Source: Hemicentrotus pulcherrimus
Taxonomy: Eukaryota > Echinodermata > Echinoidea > Camarodonta > Strongylocentrotidae
Direction: 5' to 3'
NCBI GenBank assembly: GCA_003118195.1
Contig: BEXV01000072.1
Coordinates: 418,520-444,188 of the forward strand
DNA: 25,669 nucleotides
The position numbers and the translations under genes are program-made. A model generated the notes under the pieces. That model saw nothing but the letters and a program-made list of their open reading frames with translations, was not told the DNA's origin and did no database searches. Positions 12,701 to 21,859 of the stretch are shown piece by piece. Each line of letters starts with the position of its first letter. The first letter of the stretch is position 1.

Positions 12701-13917
12701 GTTGCGGGCTCAAGTCTTGGCACCTCACAACTTTTTTTTAGCAATAAAATATTAATCTACATTTCCCACTAAATGCCAAGATGTTAACTTGGTATCTGGT
12801 AGCAAGGCATCTCTTGAATGCTGTGAGCACCAAAAAAGCTTGGGTAATATTGGAGCGTTTTAAGCAATTTGAGCACTGTGAAATGAGTGAATGGCAGAAT
12901 TTAGCACAATCGAAATATCAATCATTGTTACTGTTGTTATCATACTTTACCTTTTTATGTGAATTTCTTTGTTTGCATTACAGCAGCTTTTCACGAGGTA
13001 TCTGTATATCCCAAGAAGGAGCTACCTTTCTTCATCCTCTTCACAGCAGGGCTGTGTACTTTCACCGCCTCTTTGGCACTCCTCACGCATCAGTTCCCCG
13101 AACCCATGGGTGCTATCGCTAAAGCAGTGAGTTCTACCAAACTTTCCTATTAGATAAGTTTTCTCTCTTTCTCTCTCTCTCTCTTTCTTTCTGTTTCTCT
13201 CTGTTTCTCTAAGATTTACTTGTAGAAAAGTGACAAACTTATGTTTTCTACCAAGGATTTTGAGCACTATACAAAAACTACATTTCTATAGGATTTTAAT
13301 AATGCATAATGGAGTATGTGCAGTTAATTTCACCTTGTTCTGCTATGGTATTCATTCTTATTGATGATATCTGTATTGCTGTACACTTTACATTGTGATT
13401 CCTGCAAGAAAACATCTTTAAAGGTTGCTCTACATTTTCATTGATATGTGTCCTTCCTAAAAAGTAGAATGTTTTTTAAAAAGGGGAAACATTATTTCAC
13501 TGCATTTTTTATTGTGATCTTAAGTTTTTTAAAGTACATCAATTTTTTTTTGCATTTTTTGCATATTCACCTTTCTCTCATCAACTTACACTAAAACCTG
13601 CCCATCCTAATGATTTTTTAGAATTGTAAAAGTAGAAACTTTTGTTGATGGTAAACAATAGAAATTTTCATAGCAAGAAACTTTGGCAGTTTGCAAAATT
13701 TAGTGTTTTGTTAGTTGTAATTCAATCATTTGCAACGTGTGACTGTAGAAAATCTTAACCCTTCACAAAATTTGTGAATATTTCATTCAAATGTTTTGCC
13801 TTCCTTTCAATATTTTCCTAGTTCCTCTCGTCACTGTCGGCACCGTTCAGCTTTGTGATGGAGAGACTTGAGGGCATCATCCCAGCAAGCCTCTTACAGC
13901 AGTTAACACGTCTGTAA
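3692..13917 (+). CDS. ST7: ST7 homologue, partial (11 exons, lacks 5' end)
   Basis: The joined exons 3692-3774, 4139-4271, 6371-6541, 6988-7066, 7788-7942, 8670-8767, 9906-10093, 11063-11165, 11952-12195, 12987-13126 and 13822-13917 give 1490 bases, about 495 codons, with every intron phase compatible. The translation follows vertebrate ST7 almost without gaps: [122 protein letters not shown] and [17 protein letters not shown]. Only the N-terminal exon, about 50 residues in vertebrates, is missing. ST7 and its paralogue ST7L are multi-pass membrane proteins linked in mammals to tumour suppression and extracellular-matrix gene expression; no catalytic role is established. Hydrophobic segments lie at fragment residues about 9-33 and 430-450. 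Invertebrates usually keep a single gene representing both vertebrate paralogues, so ST7/ST7L co-orthologue is a fair alternative name. Confidence 0.95.
3775..4138 (+). other. ST7 intron (364 bp)
   Basis: GT-AG intron, AT-rich, with no repeat or gene recognised. The 3' end has a T-rich tract followed by aattaacag. Confidence 0.9.
4139..4271 (+). CDS. ST7: ST7 exon b
   Basis: The exon encodes [20 protein letters not shown], then [20 protein letters not shown] and QSPP, and ends one base into a codon before gtaaaa. The first 22 residues match vertebrate ST7 closely. The Gly/Ser/Thr/Gln-rich tail corresponds to the low-complexity linker that varies between ST7 proteins and is probably a flexible loop. 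The phase matches both neighbours. Confidence 0.95.
4499..4518. repeat. Poly-A run inside the MITE
   Basis: About 20 uninterrupted A residues directly abut the tRNA-like segment. On the minus strand this is an oligo-T tract following the tRNA-like block, placed where a Pol III terminator or a SINE tail would be. Confidence 0.85.
4521..4604 (-). pseudogene. tRNA-Leu/Ser-like pseudogene or SINE head
   Basis: Read on the minus strand, 4595-4576 is TGGCCGAGGGGTCTAAGGCG, an excellent type II tRNA (Leu/Ser) D-arm and A box. It is followed by an anticodon-arm-like stretch, a long variable-arm region and a B-box-like GATCGAATCCC. The acceptor arms do not pair and the T-stem is broken, so a functional tRNA is unlikely. 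It is best read as a decayed tRNA copy or the head of a tRNA-derived SINE. Confidence 0.65.
6371..6541 (+). CDS. ST7: ST7 exon c
   Basis: A 171-bp exon in phase 1 at both ends, so its skipping would preserve frame. It encodes (G|AG)[40 protein letters not shown] and [17 protein letters not shown]. This is the conserved ST7 block [20 protein letters not shown] with few substitutions. The acceptor is cattgaacag and the donor is G|gtgaga. Confidence 0.95.
6542..6987 (+). other. ST7 intron (446 bp)
   Basis: GT-AG intron with a G-rich run near 6848-6864 and two TACATGTA-like palindromes (6748, 6773). No gene is seen; the exon c frame stays open into it only by chance. Confidence 0.9.
6988..7066 (+). 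CDS. ST7: ST7 exon d
   Basis: The exon encodes [20 protein letters not shown] then ALEKSG, and ends two bases into an Asp codon (GA|gtaagt, completed by T of the next exon). It matches the ST7 block [18 protein letters not shown], a helical, repeat-like segment. Both splice sites are strong. Confidence 0.95.
7067..7787 (+). other. ST7 intron (721 bp)
   Basis: AT-rich GT-AG intron with nothing further recognised. The 3' end reads ccattgttcag. Confidence 0.9.
7788..7942 (+). CDS. ST7: ST7 exon e
   Basis: The exon encodes [40 protein letters not shown] and [12 protein letters not shown], ending one base into an Arg codon before gtaagt. The core [19 protein letters not shown] is among the most conserved parts of the ST7 family and has the look of a TPR-like helical pair. 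The acceptor ttcag|T completes the Asp codon left open by exon d. Confidence 0.95.
7943..8669 (+). other. ST7 intron (727 bp)
   Basis: AT-rich GT-AG intron; no repeat or gene recognised. Open frames running past 7942 are intron read-through. Confidence 0.9.
8670..8767 (+). CDS. ST7: ST7 exon f
   Basis: The exon encodes [20 protein letters not shown] then [13 protein letters not shown] and ends in phase 0 (GAT|gtaagt). The vertebrate counterpart is [20 protein letters not shown]. This basic helical repeat is typical of the ST7 middle region. It is too short to appear in simple open-frame listings but is unambiguous by homology. Confidence 0.95.
8768..9905 (+). other. ST7 intron (1.1 kb)
   Basis: AT-rich GT-AG intron without recognised repeats or genes. 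The open frame at 9706-9909 overlaps the acceptor and shows no known domain. Confidence 0.9.
9906..10093 (+). CDS. ST7: ST7 exon g
   Basis: The exon encodes [60 protein letters not shown] and CD, ending two bases into a Lys codon (AA|gtgagt). It is nearly identical to vertebrate ST7 across its whole length. The segment is strongly helical and TPR-like and is the most conserved exon in the window along with the 11952-12195 exon. Confidence 0.97.
10094..11062 (+). other. ST7 intron (969 bp)
   Basis: GT-AG intron. Minus-strand open frames at 10024-10329 and 10856-11128 overlap real exons and have no recognisable domain. No repeat recognised. Confidence 0.9.
11063..11165 (+). CDS. ST7: ST7 exon h
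   Basis: The exon encodes (K)[34 protein letters not shown] and ends in phase 0 (AAG|gttagt). It matches the ST7 block [20 protein letters not shown]. The acceptor ttcatcgttcag|G supplies the last base of the Lys codon begun by exon g. Confidence 0.96.
11166..11951 (+). other. ST7 intron (786 bp) ending in a SINE tail
   Basis: GT-AG intron. Its last 90 bases are a SINE/LINE-type 3' tail with an ATT repeat that serves as the acceptor tract. The open frames at 11457-11865 look random. Confidence 0.9.
11861..11944 (+). mobile_element. SINE/LINE-type 3' tail with (ATT)n
   Basis: The stretch GCGCCTTGAGCATT...GGCGCTATATAAAT followed by ATT repeats is the typical 3' end of many metazoan retroposons. 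A related end (GTGCTATATAAATATCC plus ATT repeats) occurs at 23347-23391 here. The upstream limit is unclear and no promoter boxes are seen, so the copy is probably 5'-truncated. Only seven bases (cttgcag) separate its tail from the next exon. Confidence 0.75.
11952..12195 (+). CDS. ST7: ST7 exon i
   Basis: The exon encodes [81 protein letters not shown] and leaves one T before gtaagt. It is the longest exon in the window and almost identical to vertebrate ST7. The motif [20 protein letters not shown] is diagnostic for the family. It contains no obvious membrane segment. Confidence 0.97.
12660..12900 (+). mobile_element. Decayed tRNA-derived SINE, copy 1
   Basis: The motif CTTGAATGCTGTGAGCACCA and, further on, GGTAATATTGGAGC are shared in order with the copy at 23103-23391, as is an upstream ATCTACATTT.CCAC block. 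The head region has a weak B-box-like GGGCTCAAGTC. The ends are decayed, so the limits are approximate. Confidence 0.75.
12981..12986 (+). promoter_or_regulatory. NAGNAG tandem splice acceptor
   Basis: CAGCAG immediately precedes exon j. Using the first AG gives Ser-Ala-Phe-His; using the second gives Ser-Phe-His, which is what vertebrate ST7 has. Both preserve frame, so two isoforms differing by one Ala may coexist. Confidence 0.7.
12987..13126 (+). CDS. ST7: ST7 exon j
   Basis: The exon encodes (S)[46 protein letters not shown] and ends in phase 0 (GCA|gtgagt). [20 protein letters not shown] is a membrane-spanning segment (fragment residues about 430-450). The start at 12987 gives the family sequence ELLPSFHEV. 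The alternative AG three bases upstream (start 12984) would insert one Ala between Ser and Phe, in frame. Confidence 0.93.
13127..13821 (+). other. ST7 intron (695 bp)
   Basis: Last visible ST7 intron, GT-AG. It has a CT-rich run at about 13159-13211 near its 5' end and is otherwise AT-rich. I looked for an alternative terminal exon of the kind some vertebrate ST7 isoforms use and found none. A minus-strand open frame at 13022-13267 comes from the exon and the CT run. Confidence 0.85.
13822..13917 (+). CDS. ST7: ST7 terminal coding exon
   Basis: The exon encodes [31 protein letters not shown] and TAA (13915-13917). It corresponds to the usual ST7 C-terminus, with APL.FVMEK...ILPSSLWHQLTRI as the vertebrate pattern. 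The acceptor is tattttcctag. The exon continues as 3' UTR for an unknown distance. Confidence 0.96.
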   Translation, partial: FLSSLSAPFSFVMERLEGIIPASLLQQLTRL

Positions 13918-14964
13918 AGACCATCCTCATCCTCATCATCATCATCTAGCTAGGGAGAGTCTTTAGATGTCATCATCTACACCCTCTACTAGCTTTGTTT
14001 CTCTTACCAACACAAATCGCTTAAAATCCACCGCTTTTTACAGGTGGTACGCGATGGTGGGACTGTATGAGCTGTGCTATCAGTGTATGTGTTTCCTTTT
14101 CTGTTCACGTCATATGATGTTGTTTTCATGTTCAAATGGTTGGACATGGCTGTTTCCAGTTCTGCCATTCTTTTTTTTCTTTCTGTTCTTCTGTGTCTGT
14201 GAAACGTATTGAACCTTGTGGCTGATTTCTCCAAGCTCTGAGAGAGCCAGTAATTGACCTGCTCTATGAAAGAAGAGAAAGGAAATTGTAAAAGGAGTAG
14301 GCTAAACATTTTGGCAGAATTCTTATCTGCACTGTGCATTCAGACATTGAACTTGTGGCTTATTTAATGTATTTGCTTGTTGTTTGAAAATAGCATATGA
14401 AAAGTGGGCAAACGGTTGTTAGAAAGTGAGCATAAAAAATTCTTTTCACTCCTTGTAAGATTGAAGAAATTGCCCTTGCTTTGTGTCTGTAACCAAAACC
14501 GGTAAGTATTATCCCAAACATCATGGCTGTTTTATTTTAAAAAACGTTGAGCATCACCTTTCAACTTCATTAGATTGGGCTCATATTTTTTTCTAAATTT
14601 CCATTGCCAGGAGAATGGTGTCCCTGGCCTCCTCAAAACCATCAACAAGTCATTGATAACAATTTTTGTTGTCCTCTAAAATATCTTTATCTATCTTTTG
14701 CGTTGTTTGAATTCTTGTCTACTCATATTGAGTCTACTTATGTTGTGTAATATGTTGACAGCAATTATTACACTTATTCAGTGAAAATTTCAGAGCAAAT
14801 CAGTAAACCTGGCTGATCTCTTAAGTAAAAATTATGCAAAAGATGTGATTAAACAGTTGACATAAAAACTAATTGAAGGGATCTATCAGGTTGCATTACT
14901 TTGATAGCAACATTTTGGTTTTACTACATACATTACTAATGGAGGTTGGTTGATAATTGAAAAC

Positions 14965-14990
14965 ATATATATATATATATATATATATAT
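14965..14990. repeat. (AT)n microsatellite
   Basis: About 13 AT dinucleotides in a row, within the presumed ST7 3' UTR or flank. Confidence 0.9.
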
Positions 14991-15297
14991 TGCATGATGG
15001 TAATGTGAAAAACTTTTGGATAACTGCAGACACCATCCAGGCGAAAACCCTAAACAAATATTTTATTTGTTATCATTCTTTATATTCATAAGATTTACCT
15101 CTGAAATGTTGAGTTTAATATGACGAAAGTGATGGAATGACCAACAAATTACTTATTTTTGCATAGACAAGCAGAAAATTACCTCGACAGAAATCACATA
15201 TTTACTTTTCCATTTGCTCCCTTGTTCTTTAATTTTGTTTAACTCGGTGGTGGTTTTGAGTTGGCAAGTCAAATATTGATCATCATAACCGTATGTG

Positions 15298-15303
15298 AAT
15301 AAA
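15298..15303 (+). terminator. Candidate polyadenylation signal AATAAA
   Basis: First canonical hexamer after the ST7 stop on the + strand, followed within about 25 bases by TTG/T-containing sequence. Position and context are the only support. Confidence 0.35.
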
Positions 15304-15330
15304 GTTTAAATGGATAGTTGCATTTAGGTC

Positions 15331-18300
15331 ATAAGATTCTTTAGGAAAGGCATTACACAATCAATTTTTTTTCAGCTTAATGGCTGGGTTGAAGTTTTAA
15401 TGCCAAAACTTGTCACTCTTTGCTGATTTCCTGCTAGTTAGCAATACTACCATCATAAAAGTATTGCTGAGAAAAATTTAGTACGAGAGATTAACCCTCC
15501 TGCCAATTTAATGATTTCACTTGTAGACAGGCTTTGGATGTAGCAGATATTCATCAGATGTGTGTACTCATGGGCTTCATGGACTGTTTCCCATTACTAT
15601 TATACTTTTAAAGGACTAGTTCCACAAAATGGTGACAGATCAGATGTTTTTCCAATCGAATCATTGGGAGAATATGAGAAATAGAAAGGCAAAATATCGT
15701 CTATCAATGAACGTGAATGAAATTGTCATCACCATATCTTTTAGATGAGAGATATCCTATTTAGTATGTAAAACGTGAGTCATATTCAGTCCCAACCACA
15801 TTTATTACCATAACTGAAATGTACATCAAGCTCTTCGTTGAGAGAGTGAAGCTATTTCTTTTATATGTTATTGTAAATTCATAACACTGCAGGACAGGGT
15901 ATAACAGTACTTATTATCATTTTCCCCTTTTCATCCCACCCATCTGTTGTCAGTCCCAGAGTCTGGCATTACTATTATTTATTTACATTCAAGATGATGA
16001 GAAAGTGAGAAGTCGGTACATTGCAACTAAGTGGATGTTCATGTTCAATTAAAAGACGTGTAGCCTTCTATTTCTTCTTTGTTTACAAGGTGGATGTAAT
16101 GAGACTGCCACACACTCAAGGCCTAGTCAAAATATCAGATATTCATGTTGCAAATATTTCCAACACTTCTTGCCATTATGGACAGTGTTCTTGTTGAATT
16201 CTCTTATACATGTATGATAATCGGCTTTTTTACTTTCAGTTTTGATCACAGTGCACTTGTAACAATTTGAACAGTTCGGTTGGAAGTCGCCATTTGAAAA
16301 CTAGGACAGTAGGGTGTCAATTTGATGATGATGGCATAATCACTTTGCCATTTCATATCGGTCCTTTCACTAACAAAAGAAATGTAAACGTGTAAAGATG
16401 ACAGAAATTTAGAAATAACAGTTCGGTTTGTTTGCACTTCAGTATTGACACTTGGTAACCATAATAATGCACCTCAAATGTGCAATGCACCTGCTATGTA
16501 TGTTATATGTCATGTTGACATGTTATAAGCGACCCTAAATATTCAATTACCTTGTTGTTCACCTCAAGTGCACAACGGTTTAATAAGTGTATACTCTGTA
16601 TGGGCAGGAAAACAAAAACAGACAATTGTTTGATACTCCTGTAGTCTTGTTTAACCCAAGCTGTCTGGTTTCATAATGCTGTCTAACTATACAAAATTGA
16701 GAAGTTATGTGAGCAAGATAATTCAGATTGATATCATGTTAAGTGAATGATGACTTCCACAGTATCTTAAGATATGTTGAGTAATGAATGCGATATGATG
16801 TGACTATTACTTGCACATGCAAAGAGTATACCAGATGCACACTGCTCCTGTTTAACAGACAGTAAAATTATTTGCTAAGATAAAGAATTTGCAAGTGTAA
16901 CATATCTTTGAAGATGTGTAAGTTGAGCCTTCCACAATTCCATACTTCCAGTTGAAATAGCTTGTCATGGTTTTGGTCAGAATTATTGGCATGTGCTCGG
17001 GCGAAAGGGGAATGGATAGATCCTTGACTAATGGTTGCAGAAGCAGGCTAGAAATATGCATTTCACAGGTTGGACTATTCTTATACTGCATCTGTAGGCC
17101 AGTAGGCGGTTATAACTTCTCCATTCTATTTTATTATTGTTTTCTTGAAAGAATTAAAAGAGTTAAATGACCAAAAATTTGTATGAGCCTTATGCCAGGC
17201 ACACAACTATCAACCATAGCTTATGTGAAGAGCCAAATAGGTGTTAAACTCATATATTGTGCAACAATTCTGGCCCTCTACAGACAGAAATCAAAGTTTT
17301 GGATATGAAATTAGAAGGCAAGCAGTAATAGTATTGCATGAGTAACATGCAATGTATATCATTAATACCAAAGATAATTGTGAAATCATAACATCATACT
17401 TCCACAAGTGTAAATCAAGCATCATTAAAGACACAATGCCAGGACAGATACATTCTCTGTAAGAAAATTGATACAAATGTCAGTATGTATTGCAAGCAGT
17501 ATGGAAAATACTGTGATAAATCTACCACATGAATGTGAAGTAAAGCATAGAGGGGCTGACAGAAAAATCCTTTCATAGAAATTATAAAGATACAAACAGC
17601 AAGAAAACAAGTACTATTCTGATTTTAATCTGTGCTTTTTGACGAAAATGTAGCAACAAAGAAGGATGATTATCCTAGTGAAAATCAAATCTCAATGAAT
17701 CTAATGAATCGTTTTTAAAATGTGTCATCTTGCCTTCTCACATGAATTCATTGTAATCTATCCATGTCCCCCTTTTCAGAGAAGGTTGAGTTCTGGGAAG
17801 AGGAGAACAATTATTTGTGAGCGTTATCATTGTATTATGCAGGTTGGAAGAACATTAGACACAAAGTGTTCCCTGAAAAGCATGGCTTTTCAAATGCCTT
17901 AATATACTAAATATGGCATGTAACATCATACAAATCGGGACAGATTTTTATGCCACATGTTCGTGTAGTCCCATATACATCTTTCTGTGTTCAGTGCTTG
18001 TCACTTTACCAAGACTGGGCCAAATTATCGTTTTGATGATTCCAGAACCTTGGAGTACACATCATAATTGCCAATACTTGTCAACTTTTCCCGATCGATG
18101 TCACAACTTTTCTTTCACAATACACTAGCATGACCAGAACTCAACTTTATCTTTAAGAAATGGGGTTCAATGTCTCTCCAGTGTATTTAAGGGTATGTGA
18201 AGTTCATGATTAGTGAAAACTCTAACGGTTGATCAATAAATCTATAAAAAGGAGCATCTTACATGAATATGAAAAGTTGTGATTTCATTTAAAGATTTCA

Positions 18301-19290
18301 TTAAATTTCATTAATCATTCTAAGAAGCAGTACATAGGTAGATAGGTATGTTTTCCAACATGGTGCGCCTTTCATTTCAGAGAAATATTTGTCCAATTGC
18401 TTCAGTTCCTTTTCTCACAATAATGGTGAAAATTAATTTAGGTACACAATCTCCAAAACATCAATGGGACAGGTTAATGTTAATCTTCTTAGCTATGAGC
18501 CATGAATGTTAATCTTCTTAGCTATGATACCTTAAACTTGCTTTTCTGTCTATGGGGAGTGGTTTTATTTTTTTGTTTATCTTGCTACTCTTCATGTCAG
18601 TGCTGATACCTTTTGAAAAAAGGTCAAAAAGGTTTCACATTTCTGATGATTATACTGCTTCCCTTCATCTTGTTTCTGTTTGAACGCTTCCTTTTTCTTC
18701 CGTTGCATCATTTTGAATGTCGTTTATTTTTGTTGAGATGTTATTTATGAGATTTCTGACGAGGAGTGAAAAGAATTTCGGTGTTGTTACATGTTGAAAT
18801 GCTGTCTGATGCAAAAAAGTATTAAAAAACAAACATGAAAAGAAATGAGAATGTGTTCAGCTTTCTTTATTCTTTATGAGTTTGTGGAAAGTGACTTTCC
18901 GATAAGTGCGAAAAAGGATCATGATTAGGTTTATGTCCTTGCCAGTGGAGTATTTAGGATTATGGCGTTCGGGACAATGAAATTGCATTCAGGACCATGT
19001 GCGTGTTTGTATGTGTGTGTGTGTGAAGGGGGGGGGGGCTGTCCATCTTTGTGTGTCTTAGTTTTACTTTTCCCTGATATCTTTCAAGTCGGATGTACTT
19101 TTTTCTAGCTAGAGAGAAAATGACTTTGCGACCAACCTCCCATTTCACAGTGGTACCAATTTTGTAATCGCAGTAAAGTACAGCTATCCTAGATTTAAAG
19201 CTTACAAGCACCTCAAATTTTAGACATTGTAGGTCTTATAGGTCATCAATTTTATATTTATATACATCTTACAGCGTCATGAGATGGACA
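15331..19290. other. Intergenic or distal 3' UTR, no gene recognised
   Basis: AT-rich DNA. Open frames on both strands (for example 16246-16437 minus, 17720-18128 plus) are short, cysteine-rich by chance and without domains. It holds AATAAA at 18235-18240 and ATTAAA at 18821-18826, the latter followed by a TGTGTTCAGCTTTC-type GT-rich stretch that would suit a distal poly(A) site. A 23-bp direct repeat lies at 18476-18527, and a GT run then a G run at 19014-19038. Confidence 0.6.
18476..18527. repeat. Short tandem duplication (29-bp period)
   Basis: AATGTTAATCTTCTTAGCTA followed by TGA occurs at 18476-18498 and again, identically, at 18505-18527. This is a recent small tandem duplication. Confidence 0.9.
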
Positions 19291-19298
19291 CATGTATT

Positions 19299-20071
19299 GA
19301 AAAAATGAGTCATTAAGTAGACATGGTCATTGGTAAACGATCGAACAATAGAATAACTGCCCTCTACGTACGTTTGCAGGCCTCTAAAGAAACGATAGGT
19401 TTATTCATCAGTCATTAGTTTAACTTTAGTTATATTGTTTTGAATGTAGGGTTAGTCATATACCAGTTTTCATGATGTCTATTAATGTACCATTTAGGGT
19501 TATATATATATATATATATATGAAAAAAATGAGTCATTAAGTAGACATGGTCATTGGTGAACGATCGAACAATAGAATAACTGCCCTCTACGTAAGTTTG
19601 CATGCCTCTCAAGAAACGATAGGTTTATTCATTAGTCATTAGTTTAACTTTAGTTATATTGTTTTGAATGTAGGGTTAGTCATATACCAGTATTATGATG
19701 TCTATTAAAGTGATTGGCTAACATTGTTAGGAATTCAAAAATATCTAATTCTGTTACTTGAAAATGGTATAAACATGCAAGGTATAATTTTAAAATATGG
19801 CTCTGAGAGTCTCGAGTCATAAAACCTTTGGGAAGTATTTGAAAACTCGAGAAACGGTCTCTATTTAAAAGGTCTCAGAGACGCGATATTATACAAAATC
19901 GTGGTTTGCGTTGAACTTACACCTTTTCAGTCTAAACAATGGTAGTTATCGGGGTATTTTGAGTACTAATACATGTACCCATACACATGTTTCATTTAGT
20001 TTGAGAATTTTTTAGATCGGCTATTCGCAAACCTAGCCAATCACTTTAATGTACCATTTAGGGTTATATAT
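19299..20071. repeat. 224-bp tandem duplication, second copy interrupted
   Basis: Copy 1 (about 19299-19521) and copy 2 (about 19523-19708 plus 20050-20071) match with few differences: GAGTCATTAAGTAGACATGG starts at 19307 and again at 19531. Copy 1 ends in a TA-repeat. Copy 2 is split by the TTAA-flanked element at 19709-20045, after which the missing TGTACCATTTAGGGTTATAT resumes exactly. Confidence 0.92.
19709..20045. mobile_element. TTAA-site MITE (337 bp) with inverted ends
   Basis: The left end AGTGATTGGCTA and right end TAGCCAATCACT are perfect inverted repeats. Both sides carry TTAA (19705-19708 and 20046-20049). The uninterrupted duplicate copy shows the same site with one TTAA (TCTATTAATGTACC), so the insertion and its 4-bp target duplication can be read directly. 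TTAA targeting is the hallmark of piggyBac-type elements, although the terminal bases here are not the usual piggyBac CCY start. The interior has a second inverted pair (CTCTGAGA blocks near 19800 and 19880) and no coding capacity. Confidence 0.85.
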
Positions 20072-21840
20072 AAATGTCTTCATGTCTTGTTCATACATGT
20101 AGGGCATAATGATCATATTTTGATCAATTTATATAGCACAGCTACTTTATAAAATATACTGTTATCCGGGACTGTTATGTGCTTTGATGAAACTCATAAC
20201 AGTATTATTTGCAGACACCATTAAAAGAAAATATTCAACAGCTCCTTATAACAAGTGCGTCTTCAGCAAAACTTTGAAGACAGCAATGGACAAAACTTTT
20301 CTAATGTCTAGTGCATGGTCTAGTGGTATAGGTCATTTCAAAGTTTTGGAGCGGCACAACTGCAAAGCGCGATCTCCAAGAGTGACTTGTTTCTATGAGG
20401 TAGCTTCTTTAGAAGCAGCTCGTCCTGTGTAAGTTATAAGCATATATGGATGTCATTTTAAAAGATAGTTAAGACAAATAATGTGGGCCTTTACCATTCA
20501 ATGCTTTGTTAACATGCAAAGTATCTTAAACAAAATTCTATGTCTTAATGGCAACCAATGTAACTTTAAAAAACAGGTGTAAAATGGGAAAATTCTGAAG
20601 AATTGGACACGAGTCTTCGACATGCATTCTGAACAAGCTGCAACTTAATTATTTGTGAATCTGGCAAGCTAAACAATTATCCGTTTTCGACCTATTGCTT
20701 AATAAGTCACTTTCCAATAAGATGGAATAAGGTCATTAAAGAGAGACATTTTCATGATTTTCGTAATGACTAGTATCAGTGTTTTAGTACAACAATGCAA
20801 TAAAAACTTTGTCAGCATTTAATCCAAAGAGCATTATGTTTTGCTATAAGATTTATGACCAGTTTCTTGTAGTCGTTATCAGATAATGTTTTGAAATGGG
20901 TGAAAATTTGAGATTGTGAAATATGAAAATTTACAATATCAACAAAAAAAATCATCAGGAAAAGAAGTTCCATCATCTACAGCTGACTTAATTTCAAAAT
21001 GAATTCTTCCAATCTTATCACAGGACACAAAACAAAAAGATGCCTAGATCATCCTGGCTTAGATCATAACAAATTTTCTCTTATCAACGCAAGATGAACC
21101 TTGGATATATTCAACAAAGATTTAGTAACATTAAAAAGTTTCTTTTGATCAGAACGACTTTCCTCTATAACTAGTTCAGGTTACCGTAATATATGCGACG
21201 GGCATTATTGAAAACAAATAATACGGTCTTATTACGAGCAGCTTAAACATTTTCGTGATGAAGAGGGGATCTTGTTCTCAACCATCTCCATCTGTTTTTA
21301 ACTTTCCTTCTTTTTCTTCTTTTGTCCTGTTCTAACATCATATGTTAACCACTGTGCATGTGGATGAGAAGTTACAGCTAACAAATGTGCATGCTTGTGC
21401 AAAATTGAACTGAGAGTATCAGTGTATAAACTAACCAATTCTGTAAGATCATCGGGAATGTGTGTACGCCATGAATTGTTAGCTACACCACTCTTTTATT
21501 TCATTTTTTTCCACCTGTAATAGTCTAGTCTAGTTGTATTTTTATATGATGGTTTCTGTGTCGGTAGATTCTAAAACATTAAAACCTGCTGAAAAGGACC
21601 GGGGAAAAGGAGCACCTGTTTGCGTGATTTATTTAAAATGGTACACACTTCTGTTTTTATGACTTCCTATATTACATTTTATTTTAGTATAATTTTCTTC
21701 ATATGGTCAATTCTGATGTTCTGTCATACCAGTATTCTATTTCTTTATATTATATTCCCGCTATTTTTGTTTCGTTTGGTGCTTCATTGACTAAGGTCCA
21801 CCTTTGATGTTATCTCTAAGATATTGTTATCGTTTTATAG
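20072..21840. other. Intergenic region with possible dispersed repeat
   Basis: No convincing gene. The stretch from about 20240 to 20690 has a repeat-like character: CTTTGAAGACAGCAATGGAC, CTAATGTCTAGTG, GCAACCAATGTAACTTTAAA, AACAGGTGTAAAATGGG and GCATTCTGAACAAGCTGCAA are reminiscent, in this order, of a dispersed repeat common in marine animal genomes. The open frame at 20184-20432 falls inside it and is probably not a gene. A small ACCGTA...ATACGGT fold-back lies at 21183-21227. Confidence 0.5.
20240..20690 (+). repeat. Dispersed repeat fragment, family uncertain
   Basis: The call rests on remembered similarity of several ordered motifs (CCAATGTAACTTTAAAAAAC, CATTCTGAACAAGCTGCAA and others) to repeats seen across fish, molluscs and urchins. 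No second copy exists in this window to confirm it. Confidence 0.35.
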
Positions 21841-21859
21841 AGACCAGACCATTTGAGTA

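Larger units (their letters stand above)
12196..12986 (+). other. ST7 intron (791 bp) with a decayed SINE
   Basis: GT-AG intron containing the SINE copy at about 12660-12900. It ends in the tandem acceptor cagcag (12981-12986). Confidence 0.9.
13918..15330 (+). other. ST7: ST7 3' UTR, extent uncertain
   Basis: No gene follows the stop directly. A TCATCATCAT-like short repeat lies at 13926-13946. The first canonical AATAAA downstream on the + strand is at 15298-15303, about 1.4 kb after the stop, and is the simplest candidate cleavage signal. Others at 18235, 18821 (ATTAAA) and 20799 would give much longer transcripts. The open frames at 13967-14339 show no domain. Confidence 0.4.

Noticed and set aside
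14004..14339. 111-codon minus-strand open frame after the ST7 stop
   Set aside because: It is low in recognisable features, overlaps the presumed 3' UTR and has no domain or start context of note.
20184..20432. 82-codon open frame in the intergenic region
   Set aside because: It sits within repeat-like sequence, has no recognisable domain and no evident splice structure.
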